Below are positions 1 through 7,607 of a stretch of 50,195 bases of DNA, one piece after another. Both the position numbers and the translations under genes were made by a program. The notes below the pieces were generated by a model that saw only the letters and a list, made by a program, of their open reading frames with translations, was not told where the DNA came from and did no database searches. Numbering within the stretch: position 1 is the first letter of the stretch; every line of letters starts with the position of its first letter. The DNA comes from an uncultured Bacteroides sp. (GTDB lineage Bacteria; Bacteroidota; Bacteroidia; Bacteroidales; Bacteroidaceae). The stretch lies in assembly GCF_902491285.1 (NCBI RefSeq), contig NZ_CABUHK010000039.1:1-50195 (forward strand). Direction: 5' to 3'.

Positions 1-180
1 ATTTAGCAAGCAAACAATATTGACAAGGAAATGACTATGAGACATGAAATTATTTGGGTTATACGTAGGCGACTTTCAAATCTCCCTCCAATTAGCATTT
101 TCGGCTTAAAGGCAACGCATTCATGAGTTAAACTCAACGGGCGATGGGGTTACGCTGCTCAGCCCCTCTGCAAAGAAAAA

Positions 181-333
181 GGTTCTTCGTCAAATTTGGT
201 GGTAAATTCTTTATCTCTTTATTTCCAAGTTAATAATTATCCCTTTTTACTCACTTTCATAAGAAAATATAGGCACTGACTGAATTAGCTAAATGAGCGG
301 AGAAAAACTTACCACCAAATTTGACGAAGAACC
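181..333. mobile_element. MITE-like element, ISL3-type ends
   Basis: Two perfect 25-bp inverted repeats (181-205 and 309-333, outer end GGTTCTTCGTC) bound 103 bp of AT-rich sequence without a reading frame. The 8 bases before the left end (173-180, AAGAAAAA) are repeated exactly after the right end (334-341), as expected of a target-site duplication. Known of the family: ISL3 elements have ends starting GGnTCTT and make 8-bp duplications. With no transposase inside, this is best read as a non-autonomous element mobilised by an ISL3-family transposase elsewhere. The family assignment is inference; the structure is seen directly. Confidence 0.8.
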
Positions 334-347
334 AAGAAAAAGAAAAC

Positions 348-502
348 ATTTCTCATATTCTCATAACATACACCGTAATTACATATAAATCAACAAGATA
401 GCACTATGAGAAATAAAATCAAAAACGGGATTTCTCATACTTTTTCCACCACTTTAGCCTAAAAACAGTGTATTTCTCATGCATTTATCAATCATTTCTC
501 AT
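348..502. repeat. Iterated ATTTCTCAT 9-mer, five copies
   Basis: The exact 9-mer ATTTCTCAT occurs at 348-356, 430-438, 472-480 and 494-502, and inverted at 406-414. Five exact copies in 155 bp is far above chance. It resembles a cluster of protein-binding sites, but no gene starts nearby and the spacing is irregular. Function unknown. Confidence 0.6.
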
Positions 503-848
503 AAGGAAAGCAACACTTCTGAAACAGAAGAATTATTAAACAGCAACATTTGTCAAGGTAAACATGAAGGAATGTACCGCTTAATTTCATATCATCAAGC
601 GGTACTTTACAACACACAAAGCAGACATCAAGATGTCATCCCACTATTGTCCGGACATCTTTCCTTAGCCATCTGTACATCCTCCCTTAGCCATGTGGAA
701 GGGCTCACTTCTGTAAACAAATAAGCTGACAGCCGTAGATAGATACGACCACATATATGAACAAAAAAGCCCACAATTGTGAGCCCCTACACATGATGAA
801 GGGAAAACATTAGAATAACAAAGGATTGACATACAACATACAAAGAAT

Positions 849-934
849 GACATATAATATATAAGGAAGTTACGTATGACATATAAGGAACCGACATATA
901 ATATATAAGGGCTTTACGTATGATATATAGGAGA
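849..934. repeat. 44-bp AT-rich tandem repeat
   Basis: Two imperfect units begin at 849 and 893, each GACATATAATATATAAGG followed by a TTACGTATGAYATATA segment. A shorter related piece (GACATACAACATAC) precedes them from about 829. Likely slippage-derived; no coding capacity. Confidence 0.5.
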
Positions 935-1640
935 AAAAGAAGAAAAACGGGTACTTGAAACCGAAACAGGCATAAGATTAGAGGCTATATGAAGCAAATC
1001 AGGCACAAAAAGCAGCCGGCATGGAGTATACAGACTTAGCACAAGGAAACATATATCACACTGATTACAAGAATATTACTTGCTAAAAGTAAAAAATCAG
1101 TATGAGAGCAAAAGTTACTATCAGGGGGATAAAACGACCTGCTACCATAGAGGAAACAACGATGAACAAGGGGATTCAAGCAATTTATGAGGGTATGAGG
1201 GCAAAACTCAACAAAACTTTTATGGGAAGAACCTACCAACAGAAAGATACAATGGAGTTGGACAAAGTTTTCACTCCGGCATTTTGCAGGGCTTCGAGAG
1301 GTATCTATTGGAGAAGATTGCAAACCGGTATATGCCAGCCAGGATATTAATCATTCCCACTTTCTTATCAACAATCATAGCCGGGTATTATCCCATTCCG
1401 GATGCCGAAACAATTTCCGACTTGCAGTGTTCTAACCACAACGAATGGCATTGGTTTCTTTGGGCTTCAAAGGAGAAAAGACTTCTTGTATGTAAATCAA
1501 GGATATGCGCAAACTACATAGTGTGGGACGGTATATTGATAGCTAATTCCCAAGAAAGCGTTCAGGGATTCCCACTTTAGTTATCAGGAGCCGTCATCCC
1601 TAATACCACACTATGTTTTATTTTTGTTTGTTTGTATGCT

Positions 1641-1670
1641 AATGCCCTGCGCTGTGAAGCGCGGGGCATT
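1641..1670 (-). terminator. Terminator-like hairpin
   Basis: A 13-bp stem (1641-1653 with 1658-1670, one G-U pair) closes a GTGA loop, 7 bp beyond the stop of the response regulator. It has no clean U-tract on either side, so it may act as a stabilising 3' stem rather than a classic intrinsic terminator. Confidence 0.55.
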
Positions 1671-1677
1671 CATTTAT

Positions 1678-3018
1678 CTAAATCTTATATTCTTCTATCT
1701 TCCGATATAGCGTAGTAAGCCCTATTTTCAACAAGCGGGCTGTCTCCGTCTTATTCCCTTTTGTATATTCCAACACACGTGCAATATGCCTGCGCTCCAT
1801 CGCAGCCAGTTCAAAACTGCCCGTTGTATCGTCCGAACATTCATAGTGACTGTTCTGAATCTCCAAAGGAAGGTCGCAGACATCCAATCGCCCGCCTTCA
1901 CAAACTATCAGACTGCGTTCGATTACGTTTCTCAGTTCGCGGATATTCCCTTTCCAGGGCTGTTGCTCCAATGCATGAAGAAAGGCGGGAGTCATTTCAC
2001 AGATTGCATACGAGAGCTTTTCAGAAAATCTTTTGGCAAAGGCGGCAGCAAGAATCTTAATATCTCCTGCACGTTCGCGAAGCGCAGGAAGATGTACCTG
2101 AAATACGGAAAGGCGGTAGAACAAGTCTTCACGGAACCGCCCTGCCTTGATTTCTTCCTGCAAGTTGCGGTTAGTGGCGGCAATGACACGTACATTGACC
2201 CGTGTCGGTTTGGTGTCGCCTATCTTTATATATTCACCAGTTTCGAGGATACGCAATAACTTAGCTTGCAGTTCAAATGCCATCTCACCGATTTCGTCCA
2301 GAAAGATAGTTCCGTTGCTGGCTTCTTCAAAAAGCCCTTTCTTATCTTTTACCGCACCGGTGAACGAGCCGGCTCTATGCCCGAACATTTCGCTTTCCAG
2401 CAATTCCTTACTGAAAGAGGAACAATTGACCGCCACAAAATTCTGCTTGCTGCGTTTGCTGTTATAATGTATGGCCTGTGCAAACACTTCCTTTCCCGTT
2501 CCGGTTTCTCCGGTCAGCAATACAGGAACATCTGTCACGGACACCTTTTGCGCCAGCAAGACAGCGTCTTTCAATGTTTTCGATTCCCCCAGAATAGAAT
2601 CGAACGAATACATCTGCCCGACTTTCTTTTCCAGTTTCTCCAGGCGGAGATTCATCTTCGCCTTTTCTACGGCACGGCTCACCAGAGGGATAATCTTATT
2701 GTTATCGTCTCCTTTCGTTATATAATCAAACGCACCATTCTTGATAGCCTGCACACCGTCGGGGATATTGCCATGGGCGGTAAGAAGAATCACTTCTACG
2801 TTGGGAGCCGTCTTTTTGATGTTCAACACCAAGTCCACACCATTTCCGTCCGGAAGAAAAACATCGCACAAAACCACATCGGGCGATTGGACTTCCAATT
2901 GCTTGACGGCAGCCTTACAGTCACCTGCCTGACACACTTCATACCCTTCGAGCCCCAACATACGAGCCAGAAGGCTGCGAATCTGGACTTCATCGTCAAT
3001 AATAAGAATCTTACTCAT
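1678..3018 (-). CDS. Sigma-54-dependent response regulator (NtrC family)
   Basis: A 446-residue cytoplasmic transcription activator of the two-component type. Residues 1-120 form a receiver domain with acidic pair D8/D9, phosphoacceptor D52 in LCDVFLPDGNG, T80 and K102. Residues about 140-370 form the AAA+ module, with Walker A GETGTGKE at 170-177 and Walker B FLDEIGEM. The sigma-54 contact loop reads GSFTGA (217-222) instead of GAFTGA. The C-terminus is a Fis-type HTH (TETARLLKIGLTTLYRKIEE). I chose the ATG at 3018, which begins the receiver fold (MSKILIIDDE); an upstream ATG at 3066 would add 16 residues outside the fold. The gene is divergent from the CoA-disulfide reductase gene and no cognate kinase gene is adjacent. 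Targets cannot be read from sequence. Confidence 0.93.
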   Translation of the reverse strand: MSKILIIDDEVQIRSLLARMLGLEGYEVCQAGDCKAAVKQLEVQSPDVVLCDVFLPDGNGVDLVLNIKKTAPNVEVILLTAHGNIPDGVQAIKNGAFDYITKGDDNNKIIPLVSRAVEKAKMNLRLEKLEKKVGQMYSFDSILGESKTLKDAVLLAQKVSVTDVPVLLTGETGTGKEVFAQAIHYNSKRSKQNFVAVNCSSFSKELLESEMFGHRAGSFTGAVKDKKGLFEEASNGTIFLDEIGEMAFELQAKLLRILETGEYIKIGDTKPTRVNVRVIAATNRNLQEEIKAGRFREDLFYRLSVFQVHLPALRERAGDIKILAAAFAKRFSEKLSYAICEMTPAFLHALEQQPWKGNIRELRNVIERSLIVCEGGRLDVCDLPLEIQNSHYECSDDTTGSFELAAMERRHIARVLEYTKGNKTETARLLKIGLTTLYRKIEEYKI

Positions 3019-3149
3019 ACAATTTGCCTGTATTAAAATAGAAGAATGAAAAAACAGGGTGTGCAAATATAAGTTTTTTCAATGAATCCATGAACATTTT
3101 GCTTACGTAGTTCGTTATTTCCATAGGAAACTATTTACAAAATAAATAT

Positions 3150-5621
3150 ATGAAAATAATCATTATCGGAGGCGTTGCAGGCGGAGCTACCACTGCTGCC
3201 CGAATCAGACGAGTAGACGAATCGGCAGAAATCATTCTTTTGGAAAAAGGGAAATATATATCGTATGCCAATTGCGGGCTACCTTATTATATAGGCGGAG
3301 TTATCGAAGAACGCGAAAAACTGTTCGTCCAGACTCCCGAAGCATTTTCTACACGATTCCGCGTAGATGTCCGCACGGAAAATGAAGTGATTTTTATCGA
3401 CCGGAAAAGAAAGACGGTCACGGTGCGGCAAAGCAGCGAGGACACGTATGAAGAGAGTTACGACAAGTTGTTAATATCAACCGGTGCCTCCCCCGTACGT
3501 CCACCCCTGCCGGGGATAGACCTGAGCGGAATCTTCACGCTGAGAAACGTTGCGGATACGGATAAAATCAAAGCATATATCGACAGCCACGCTCCGCGGA
3601 AAGCCGTAGTGGTAGGAGCCGGATTTATCGGACTCGAAATGGCGGAAAACCTGCATGCGCAAGGGGCGAAAGTGTCGATTGTGGAAATGGGCAACCAAGT
3701 AATGGCGCCCATCGACTTTTCGATGGCTTCGCTGGTTCATCAACACCTGATGGACAAGGGGGTGAATTTATATTTGGAACAAGCCGTAGCTTCTTTTGAA
3801 CGGAACGGCAAAGGATTGAAGGTCAACTTCAAGAACGGCCGGTCTATTGCAGCCGATATCGTTATCTTATCTATCGGGGTGCGTCCGGAAACGAATCTGG
3901 CACGGGCTGCCGAACTGACTATCGGCGCTGCCGGCGGCATTGCCGTGAATGATTACCTGCAAACGTCCGACGAATCCATCTATGCGATTGGCGACGCGAT
4001 TGAATATCGCCATCCGATTACCGGAAAGCCCTGGCTCAATTATCTTGCCGGACCCGCCAACCGCCAGGGGCGTATCGTCGCAGACAATATACTGGGAGCG
4101 AAGATTCCGTATGAAGGCTCCATCGGCACTTCCATCGCCAAGGTTTTCGACATGACGGTGGCCTCTACCGGATTGCCCGGAAAACGATTGCGGCTGGAAG
4201 GAATTGATTATATGTCGTCTACCATTCATCCGTCTTCCCACGCCGGATATTACCCGGATGCAATGCCGATGAGTATAAAAATCACTTTCGACAAGCAGAC
4301 AGGACGGCTGTACGGAGGACAGATTGTGGGCTATGACGGAGTGGACAAGCGGATTGACGAACTTGCGCTTGTCATCAAGCATGAGGGAACCATCTACGAC
4401 CTGATGAAAGTGGAACAGGCTTATGCGCCCCCGTTCTCTTCCGCCAAGGATCCGGTAGCACTTGCGGGCTATGTGGCAGAAGATATTATTACAGGCAGAA
4501 CGAATCCTGTGTATTGGAGAGAATTGAGAGACATTGAAATGGAGAACAAATTCCTGCTGGATGTCCGCACTTCGGATGAATTTGCTTTAGGAACGTTGCC
4601 GGGAGCCGTGAATATCCCGTTGGATGAACTTCGCGACCGGCTGTCGGAACTGCCGAAAGACCGGATGATTTATACGTTCTGCGCTGTCGGGCTACGGGGA
4701 TATCTCGCCTACCGTATCTTGACACAACACGGATTTGACAAGGTACGTAATCTGTCGGGCGGACTGAAAACTTACCGTGCCGCTACTGCCCCTATCATCC
4801 TGCACGAAGAAAATGAGAATGAAACGCTGGAAACGCCCGCACAGCAAGAGACAACGGCACAAACCGGACAACCTGCCACCCCCGCCGCAACCGCCCAGAC
4901 AATACGGGTGGATGCTTGCGGACTGCAATGTCCCGGCCCGATTCTGAAGATGAAAAAGACTATGGACGGACTGGCTTCGGGCGAACGGGTGGAGATTACG
5001 GCAACTGATCCGGGATTCCCACGTGACGCCGCCGCATGGTGCAGCTCGACCGGCAACCAACTGATTTCGAAAGAAACATCCGGTGGAAAATCTGTTGTTA
5101 TTATAGAAAAAGGAGAACCAAAATCATGTAATATTGTTACTACTTGTGATGGCAAAGGAAAAACTTTTATCATGTTTAGTGATGATTTAGATAAAGCTTT
5201 AGCTACCTTTGTGCTCGCTAATGGCGCAGCAGCCACGGGACAGAAAGTCACAATCTTCTTTACCTTTTGGGGATTGAACGTCATCAAAAAGTTGCATAAG
5301 CCGAAAGTGGAGAAAGATATTTTTGGAAAGATGTTTGGTATGATGCTGCCTTCAAGCTCCAAGAAGCTGAAACTTTCAAAGATGAGCATGGGCGGAATAG
5401 GCGGAAAGATGATGCGGTATATCATGAAGGAGAAAGGAATCGACTCACTCGAATCACTGCGTCGGCAAGCTCTGGAAAACGGCGTCGAATTCATCGCTTG
5501 CCAGATGTCGATGGATGTGATGGGAGTGAAAAAAGAAGAACTCCTGGACGATGTGACCATCGGCGGCGTAGCAACGTATATGGAACGAGCGGACAATGCC
5601 AACGTCAATCTGTTTATTTAA
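3150..5621 (+). CDS. CoADR-rhodanese-TusA-DsrE fusion reductase
   Basis: An 823-residue, four-part sulfur-handling flavoprotein. Residues 1-450 form an FAD/NAD(P)H disulfide oxidoreductase of the CoA-disulfide reductase type, with FAD motif GGVAGG at 7-12, single redox Cys42 in YANCGLPYYIGG and a second dinucleotide fold from about 154. A rhodanese domain follows (about 462-545) with active Cys511 in TFCAVGLRGY. A TusA/SirA domain (about 583-655) has CPGP at 594-597. A DsrE2-like domain (about 665-823) ends the protein. Related enzymes reduce CoA disulfide, CoA persulfide or polysulfide. The carriers fused in one chain suggest sulfane sulfur is passed between Cys residues, which is inference. 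A MarR-family gene follows 33 bp downstream, probably in the same transcript. Confidence 0.93.
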   Translation: MKIIIIGGVAGGATTAARIRRVDESAEIILLEKGKYISYANCGLPYYIGGVIEEREKLFVQTPEAFSTRFRVDVRTENEVIFIDRKRKTVTVRQSSEDTYEESYDKLLISTGASPVRPPLPGIDLSGIFTLRNVADTDKIKAYIDSHAPRKAVVVGAGFIGLEMAENLHAQGAKVSIVEMGNQVMAPIDFSMASLVHQHLMDKGVNLYLEQAVASFERNGKGLKVNFKNGRSIAADIVILSIGVRPETNLARAAELTIGAAGGIAVNDYLQTSDESIYAIGDAIEYRHPITGKPWLNYLAGPANRQGRIVADNILGAKIPYEGSIGTSIAKVFDMTVASTGLPGKRLRLEGIDYMSSTIHPSSHAGYYPDAMPMSIKITFDKQTGRLYGGQIVGYDGVDKRIDELALVIKHEGTIYDLMKVEQAYAPPFSSAKDPVALAGYVAEDIITGRTNPVYWRELRDIEMENKFLLDVRTSDEFALGTLPGAVNIPLDELRDRLSELPKDRMIYTFCAVGLRGYLAYRILTQHGFDKVRNLSGGLKTYRAATAPIILHEENENETLETPAQQETTAQTGQPATPAATAQTIRVDACGLQCPGPILKMKKTMDGLASGERVEITATDPGFPRDAAAWCSSTGNQLISKETSGGKSVVIIEKGEPKSCNIVTTCDGKGKTFIMFSDDLDKALATFVLANGAAATGQKVTIFFTFWGLNVIKKLHKPKVEKDIFGKMFGMMLPSSSKKLKLSKMSMGGIGGKMMRYIMKEKGIDSLESLRRQALENGVEFIACQMSMDVMGVKKEELLDDVTIGGVATYMERADNANVNLFI

Positions 5622-5654
5622 CAGGAAGAATTAATAAAATATATTCAATAAGAT

Positions 5655-6005
5655 ATGAAAACAATATGTGCAATGCGTGATGTATTCAGAGCCATGACAA
5701 ACTTTGAATCTGCATTTGAAAAAGTCTACCGGATATCACTGAACGAAGCTATGATATTGTGCTGCCTCAAGTGCTCAACGGAAAGAATGACAGCCACCAA
5801 CCTGGCAAAACAAACAGACTTGAGCCCGTCGCATACATCAAAAATGCTCCGGATACTGGAGGAAAAAGAGCTAATCATCCGGACACTCGGAAACGAAGAC
5901 CGCCGGCAAATGTATTTCCATCTGTCCCAAGCGGGTAAACAACGGGTGAACGAACTGGAACTTGATAAAGTTGAAATACCGGAATTACTAAGACCTTTGT
6001 TTTAA
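5655..6005 (+). CDS. MarR-family regulator, Cys-rich
   Basis: A 116-residue winged-helix repressor. The core from about residue 45 (TATNLAKQTDLSPSHTSKML) is the recognition helix region, and the wing ends in NEDRRQMYFHLS, the usual MarR wing signature. It is short for the family, lacking most of the C-terminal dimerisation helix. Four cysteines (C5, C36, C37, C40) crowd the N-terminal half, three of them in LCCLKC. Because it lies directly after the persulfide-reductase-type gene, a thiol- or persulfide-sensing role in autoregulation is plausible, but this is inference. Start ATG 5655 fits the MarR fold. Confidence 0.85.
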   Translation: MKTICAMRDVFRAMTNFESAFEKVYRISLNEAMILCCLKCSTERMTATNLAKQTDLSPSHTSKMLRILEEKELIIRTLGNEDRRQMYFHLSQAGKQRVNELELDKVEIPELLRPLF

Positions 6006-6043
6006 CAACGGATTTTCAAACAAATTCCCGCAAACAGTAAAAC

Positions 6044-6081
6044 AATGAGCAATCCGCCTGAACATGGGCAGATTGCTCATT
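6044..6081 (+). terminator. Intrinsic terminator after marR-like gene
   Basis: A perfect 11-bp stem (6044-6054 with 6071-6081, AATGAGCAATC) is followed by TGTTCTT. It lies 39 bp past the MarR stop and separates the sulfur operon from the DUF4136 operon. Confidence 0.7.
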
Positions 6082-6229
6082 GTTCTTACAGAAAAGAACA
6101 AAAAGAAAGATGTTAATTTTCCGGCAAAATAATTTTTCAGGCGAACCTTTTCTTTTTTTTCTTGTTGTTTGTAACAAAAGCCCCAAGGTACCAGGGCATG
6201 ATTTTATATAACCTAAACATTATAAAGAT

Positions 6230-6865
6230 ATGAAGAAATTAATTCCTATTTTATTGGCGGTCTTTGCACTCGCTTCCTGCGAAAAAGACCCGGACATGGG
6301 TAAGCTGGATGACAACTATCTGGTATACACTAACCACGACGAGAAAGCTGACTTCAAAGTTCCTACTTTCTTTCTGGCACCTCAGATCCTGGTGATCAGT
6401 GACAGTAAAGAACCGGAATATCTCGAAGGAGAAGGCGCTGAACAAATTTTGGCTGCTTACACGGAAAACATGGAAGCCAGAGGATATACGGCCGCTGCCG
6501 ACAAAGAAAGCGCTGACCTCGGTATTCAAGTGAGCTACATCGCAAGTACTTATTATTTCACCAGCTACGCACAGCCGGAATGGTGGTGGGGATATCCCGG
6601 TTACTGGGGCCCGAACTACTGGGGCGGAACCTGGGGTGGCGGATGGTACTACCCGTATGCTGTGACTTACAGCTATAGTACCAACTCATTCCTGACAGAA
6701 ATGGTGAACTTGCAAGCCGAACAAGGTGAAAGCAAAAAACTGCCTATTGTATGGACAAGCTACCTGACCGGATTTGACACTGGTTCCAAAGCTATCAACC
6801 GCACTCTCGCAGTGGAGGCTGTCAACCAGTCATTCGCTCAGTCACCTTATCTTACTAACAAATAA
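6230..6865 (+). CDS. DUF4136 lipoprotein
   Basis: A 211-residue exported lipoprotein. The signal peptide ends in the lipobox ALAS-C17. The mature part has the DUF4136 layout: an N-terminal beta segment, a helix (EQILAAYTENMEARGYTAA) followed by the ADLGIQVSYI strand, and a Trp/Gly/Tyr-rich stretch (PEWWWGYPGYWGPNYWGG) around residues 119-140. It is probably anchored in the outer membrane, facing the periplasm. Biochemical role unknown for the family. It is followed after 15 bp by a beta-barrel gene, so the two are probably cotranscribed and may work together. Confidence 0.85.
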   Translation: MKKLIPILLAVFALASCEKDPDMGKLDDNYLVYTNHDEKADFKVPTFFLAPQILVISDSKEPEYLEGEGAEQILAAYTENMEARGYTAAADKESADLGIQVSYIASTYYFTSYAQPEWWWGYPGYWGPNYWGGTWGGGWYYPYAVTYSYSTNSFLTEMVNLQAEQGESKKLPIVWTSYLTGFDTGSKAINRTLAVEAVNQSFAQSPYLTNK

Positions 6866-6880
6866 TCAACTACAACTGTT

Positions 6881-7507
6881 ATGAAAACAAGAAAAAATAT
6901 ATACTTCAAGGTGATAGCCTTGGCGGCTATTGCCATCGCCTTCGCCATGCCGGCCAAGGCACAGTTATCAGACAATGGATATGCCAACATCGACTGGCAG
7001 TTCAATGCCCCGCTAAGTAATCATTTCGCTGACAAAGCAAGTGGTTGGGGTATGAACTTCGAAGGTGGTTATTTTGTAACTCCCAACATCGGTTTGGGAC
7101 TTTTCCTTAACTATCACAGCAACCACGAATACGTAGGTCGTGAAACGTTTAAAATGGCAGGCGGCGATGTAACTACCGACCAGCAACATACTATGTTCCA
7201 GTTGCCTTTCGGTGCTGCTGCACGCTACCAATGGAACCGCGGCGGTTCTTTCCAACCTTATGTCAGCGCAAAATTAGGTGCTGAATATGCGAAAATCCGC
7301 TCCAACTTCAATATGCTTGAAGCAAGAGAAGACAGTTGGGGATTCTATGCTTCTCCTGAAGTGGGTGTCAACGTATTCCCTTGGGTGTACGGTCCGGGCT
7401 TGCACTTTGCATTGTACTACAGCTATGGTACCAACAAGGCTGACGTACTGCATTACAGTGTAGACGGATTGAGCAACTTCGGCTTCCGCCTGGGTGTATC
7501 GTTCTAA
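6881..7507 (+). CDS. Outer-membrane beta-barrel protein
   Basis: A 208-residue protein with an N-terminal signal peptide (about 1-27, ending AMPAKA-Q), followed by alternating amphipathic strands rich in Gly and aromatic residues. It ends in a terminal Phe (FGFRLGVSF), the usual C-terminal signal of an outer-membrane barrel. Size fits an eight-stranded OmpX/OmpW-like barrel. It is the second gene of a pair with the DUF4136 lipoprotein and is closed by a strong terminator. Substrate unknown. Confidence 0.8.
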   Translation: MKTRKNIYFKVIALAAIAIAFAMPAKAQLSDNGYANIDWQFNAPLSNHFADKASGWGMNFEGGYFVTPNIGLGLFLNYHSNHEYVGRETFKMAGGDVTTDQQHTMFQLPFGAAARYQWNRGGSFQPYVSAKLGAEYAKIRSNFNMLEAREDSWGFYASPEVGVNVFPWVYGPGLHFALYYSYGTNKADVLHYSVDGLSNFGFRLGVSF

Positions 7508-7550
7508 AAAAGAACTACAACTGTCAGAATATTACGTTAATAATAAAAAG

Positions 7551-7582
7551 ATGCCCTTCTACCGTTACAGGTGGAAGGGCAT
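7551..7582. terminator. Bidirectional terminator
   Basis: A 13-bp stem with one G-U pair (7551-7563 with 7570-7582, core ATGCCCTTC) is followed by a T-rich tract on the + strand. It sits between convergent genes (barrel protein and GH3 fusion) and can serve both. Confidence 0.8.
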
Positions 7583-7607
7583 TTCTTTTTATTTTTTATC
7601 GGAAGGA

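Larger units (their letters stand above)
1..1640. other. Gene-poor region with repeats and debris
   Basis: No reading frame in this 1.6-kb stretch has recognisable family motifs or a convincing start. Frames of 80-98 codons at 479-724, 1102-1350 and 1284-1580 have unnatural composition, and neighbouring frames are broken by stops. It contains a MITE-like element, an iterated 9-mer, a 44-bp tandem repeat and several short hairpins, listed separately. A perfect 9-bp inverted repeat lies at 574-582/597-605. The Tyr/Gln/Asn/Gly-rich conceptual peptides between about 1020 and 1340 may be the remains of a decayed gene, but I cannot name it. Confidence 0.6.

Noticed and set aside
479..724. 81-codon frame starting in the ATTTCTCAT cluster
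   Set aside because: The start is within an iterated repeat and the conceptual peptide has no domain pattern.
1102..1580. Overlapping frames of 82 and 98 codons
   Set aside because: They overlap in different frames, have no recognisable motif, and neighbouring similar peptide fragments are interrupted by stops; at most gene debris.
2266..3036. 256-codon rightward frame opposite the response regulator
   Set aside because: Antisense to intact receiver and AAA+ motifs; no family pattern of its own.
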